Below, in pieces: positions 28,524-28,838 of a stretch of DNA of 28,838 bases (its first letter is position 1; each line of letters begins with the position of its first letter). Under the pieces are notes generated by a model that was not told the DNA's origin, made no database searches, and saw only the letters and a program-made list of their open reading frames with translations. Location: the IMG/VR virus record IMGVR_UViG_3300025132_000210, positions 1 through 28,838 of that record. One strand, given 5' to 3'. The stretch is from a virus. Made by a program: the position numbers and the translations under genes.

Positions 28524-28556
28524 TTTGTTTTATTAAATAGTTTTGCTTTATATTTG
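28524..28556 (+). promoter_or_regulatory. Full Bacteroidota-type promoter for the rightward gene
   Basis: TTTG (28524-28527), 21 bases, TATATTTG (28549-28556): both elements match the Bacteroidota consensus for the main sigma factor. The ATG follows 35 bases later. Unlike most leftward boxes here, it has a clear -33 element, which suits an early promoter read by unmodified host polymerase. Confidence 0.7.
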
Positions 28557-28591
28557 CACTAACAATAAACATTTTATAAATTATTTTTACT

Positions 28592-28838
28592 ATGATAGCA
28601 ACAATTAAAAACGAATTATTATCTCATATTGAAGATTATAACAACGAAGATAAAAATCATTACACAATGTTCAACGAAGATTATTATATAATCGGATATT
28701 GTAAGGCAGATAATTGGCTAACAAAGCACGGTTTAAACGTGTTTGAGGCAATAAGAATTTGCAACGACTACGAACAGGAGCATTTCGGAGAGATACAAAC
28801 CACTTTCGACAATGCCGAAAAATTAGTAAATCATCTTG
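28592..28838 (+). CDS. Start of a rightward early gene, cut by the window edge
   Basis: 82 complete codons from ATG at 28592 to the end of the window, open throughout: MIATIKNELLSHIEDYNNED, KNHYTMFNEDYYIIGYCKAD, NWLTKHGLNVFEAIRICNDY, EQEHFGEIQTTFDNAEKLVN, HL. The product is acidic and rich in Asn, Glu and aromatic residues, with a likely alpha/beta fold. The pattern FNEDYYIIGYxxAxxWLxxH, EHFGExQTxFxNAEKLVN is one I recall from small early proteins of Bacteroidota phages, of unknown function. A good promoter lies upstream. Its direction is opposite to almost all other genes, which suggests the early region starts here. Confidence 0.8.
   Translation, partial: MIATIKNELLSHIEDYNNEDKNHYTMFNEDYYIIGYCKADNWLTKHGLNVFEAIRICNDYEQEHFGEIQTTFDNAEKLVNHL

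Larger units (their letters stand above)
28081..28591. other. Gene-free divergent control region, possible origin
   Basis: No convincing gene is present across 511 bp. The region separates leftward genes from a rightward gene. It holds two promoter boxes, a 37-bp alternating purine/pyrimidine tract, a C5-tract repeat, a short hairpin (AACGC-CTT-GCGTT, 28380-28392) and A-rich runs. The middle is clearly GC-rich compared with the flanks. Such a layout suits a transcription switch point and perhaps a replication start; the latter is inference. Confidence 0.6.

Noticed and set aside
1-28838. tRNA or rRNA genes
   Set aside because: No cloverleaf-like segment with a CCA end or conserved rRNA stretch was noticed by eye; a covariance search was not possible.
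1-28838. Prophage state or insertion sequences
   Set aside because: No integrase, transposase, attachment-site pair or host flanking gene was found in the window.

Overview
The window looks like a large piece of a tailed double-stranded DNA phage (Caudoviricetes) that infects a member of the Bacteroidota, most likely a marine or aquatic flavobacterium. The DNA is AT-rich. The promoter-like boxes follow the Bacteroidota consensus TANNTTTG, and starts are preceded by an A/T-rich leader (AATTTAATATAATG-like) rather than by Shine-Dalgarno sites. The proteins resemble those of uncultured marine phages. The host and the phage group are inferences; a distant link to crAss-like phages is possible from the sizes of capsid, portal and terminase but is not shown here.

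Layout. Nearly all genes lie on the minus strand and are read from right to left. At the far right, a gene-free region of about 510 bp (28081-28591) separates them from a plus-strand gene that runs off the right end. This region holds a 37-bp alternating purine/pyrimidine tract and a C5-tract repeat. It looks like the divergent early/late control region and possibly a replication origin. Reading leftwards come a small gene, a terminator, a spacer with TGTCAC-type repeats, then groEL, a small gene and groES. A lone plus-strand winged-helix-like gene (25061-25510) follows.

From 25004 to 16638 lies an accessory and lysis block. It has eleven small, very Lys/Arg-rich proteins, a small HExxH metallopeptidase-like protein, an M15 peptidase endolysin and a 3TM-type holin. 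It also has an envelope group: a membrane-anchored coiled coil, a secreted thioredoxin-like protein and a predicted outer-membrane beta-barrel. From 16634 to 10854 are fibre-like virion proteins with repeated domains. From 10849 to 1910 is the packaging and head module: a tandem GroES-like barrel protein, a small coiled protein, large terminase, portal, a PAP2-type phosphatase-like protein, an acidic scaffold candidate and the major capsid protein candidate. Left of the capsid gene, a strong terminator is followed by small virion-type proteins and the start of another gene that leaves the window.

How the genes fit together. Terminase, portal, scaffold and capsid proteins form the DNA-filled head. 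The chaperonin pair plus the separate tandem GroES-like protein suggest that the phage brings its own folding machinery, probably for capsid or fibre proteins. The basic proteins may bind DNA or mature virions. The holin and M15 peptidase end the infection. The two signal-peptide proteins probably alter the host envelope. The most unusual parts are the chaperonin and GroES-like set, the basic-protein cluster with KKPM repeats, and the structured control region near 28.1-28.6 kb.
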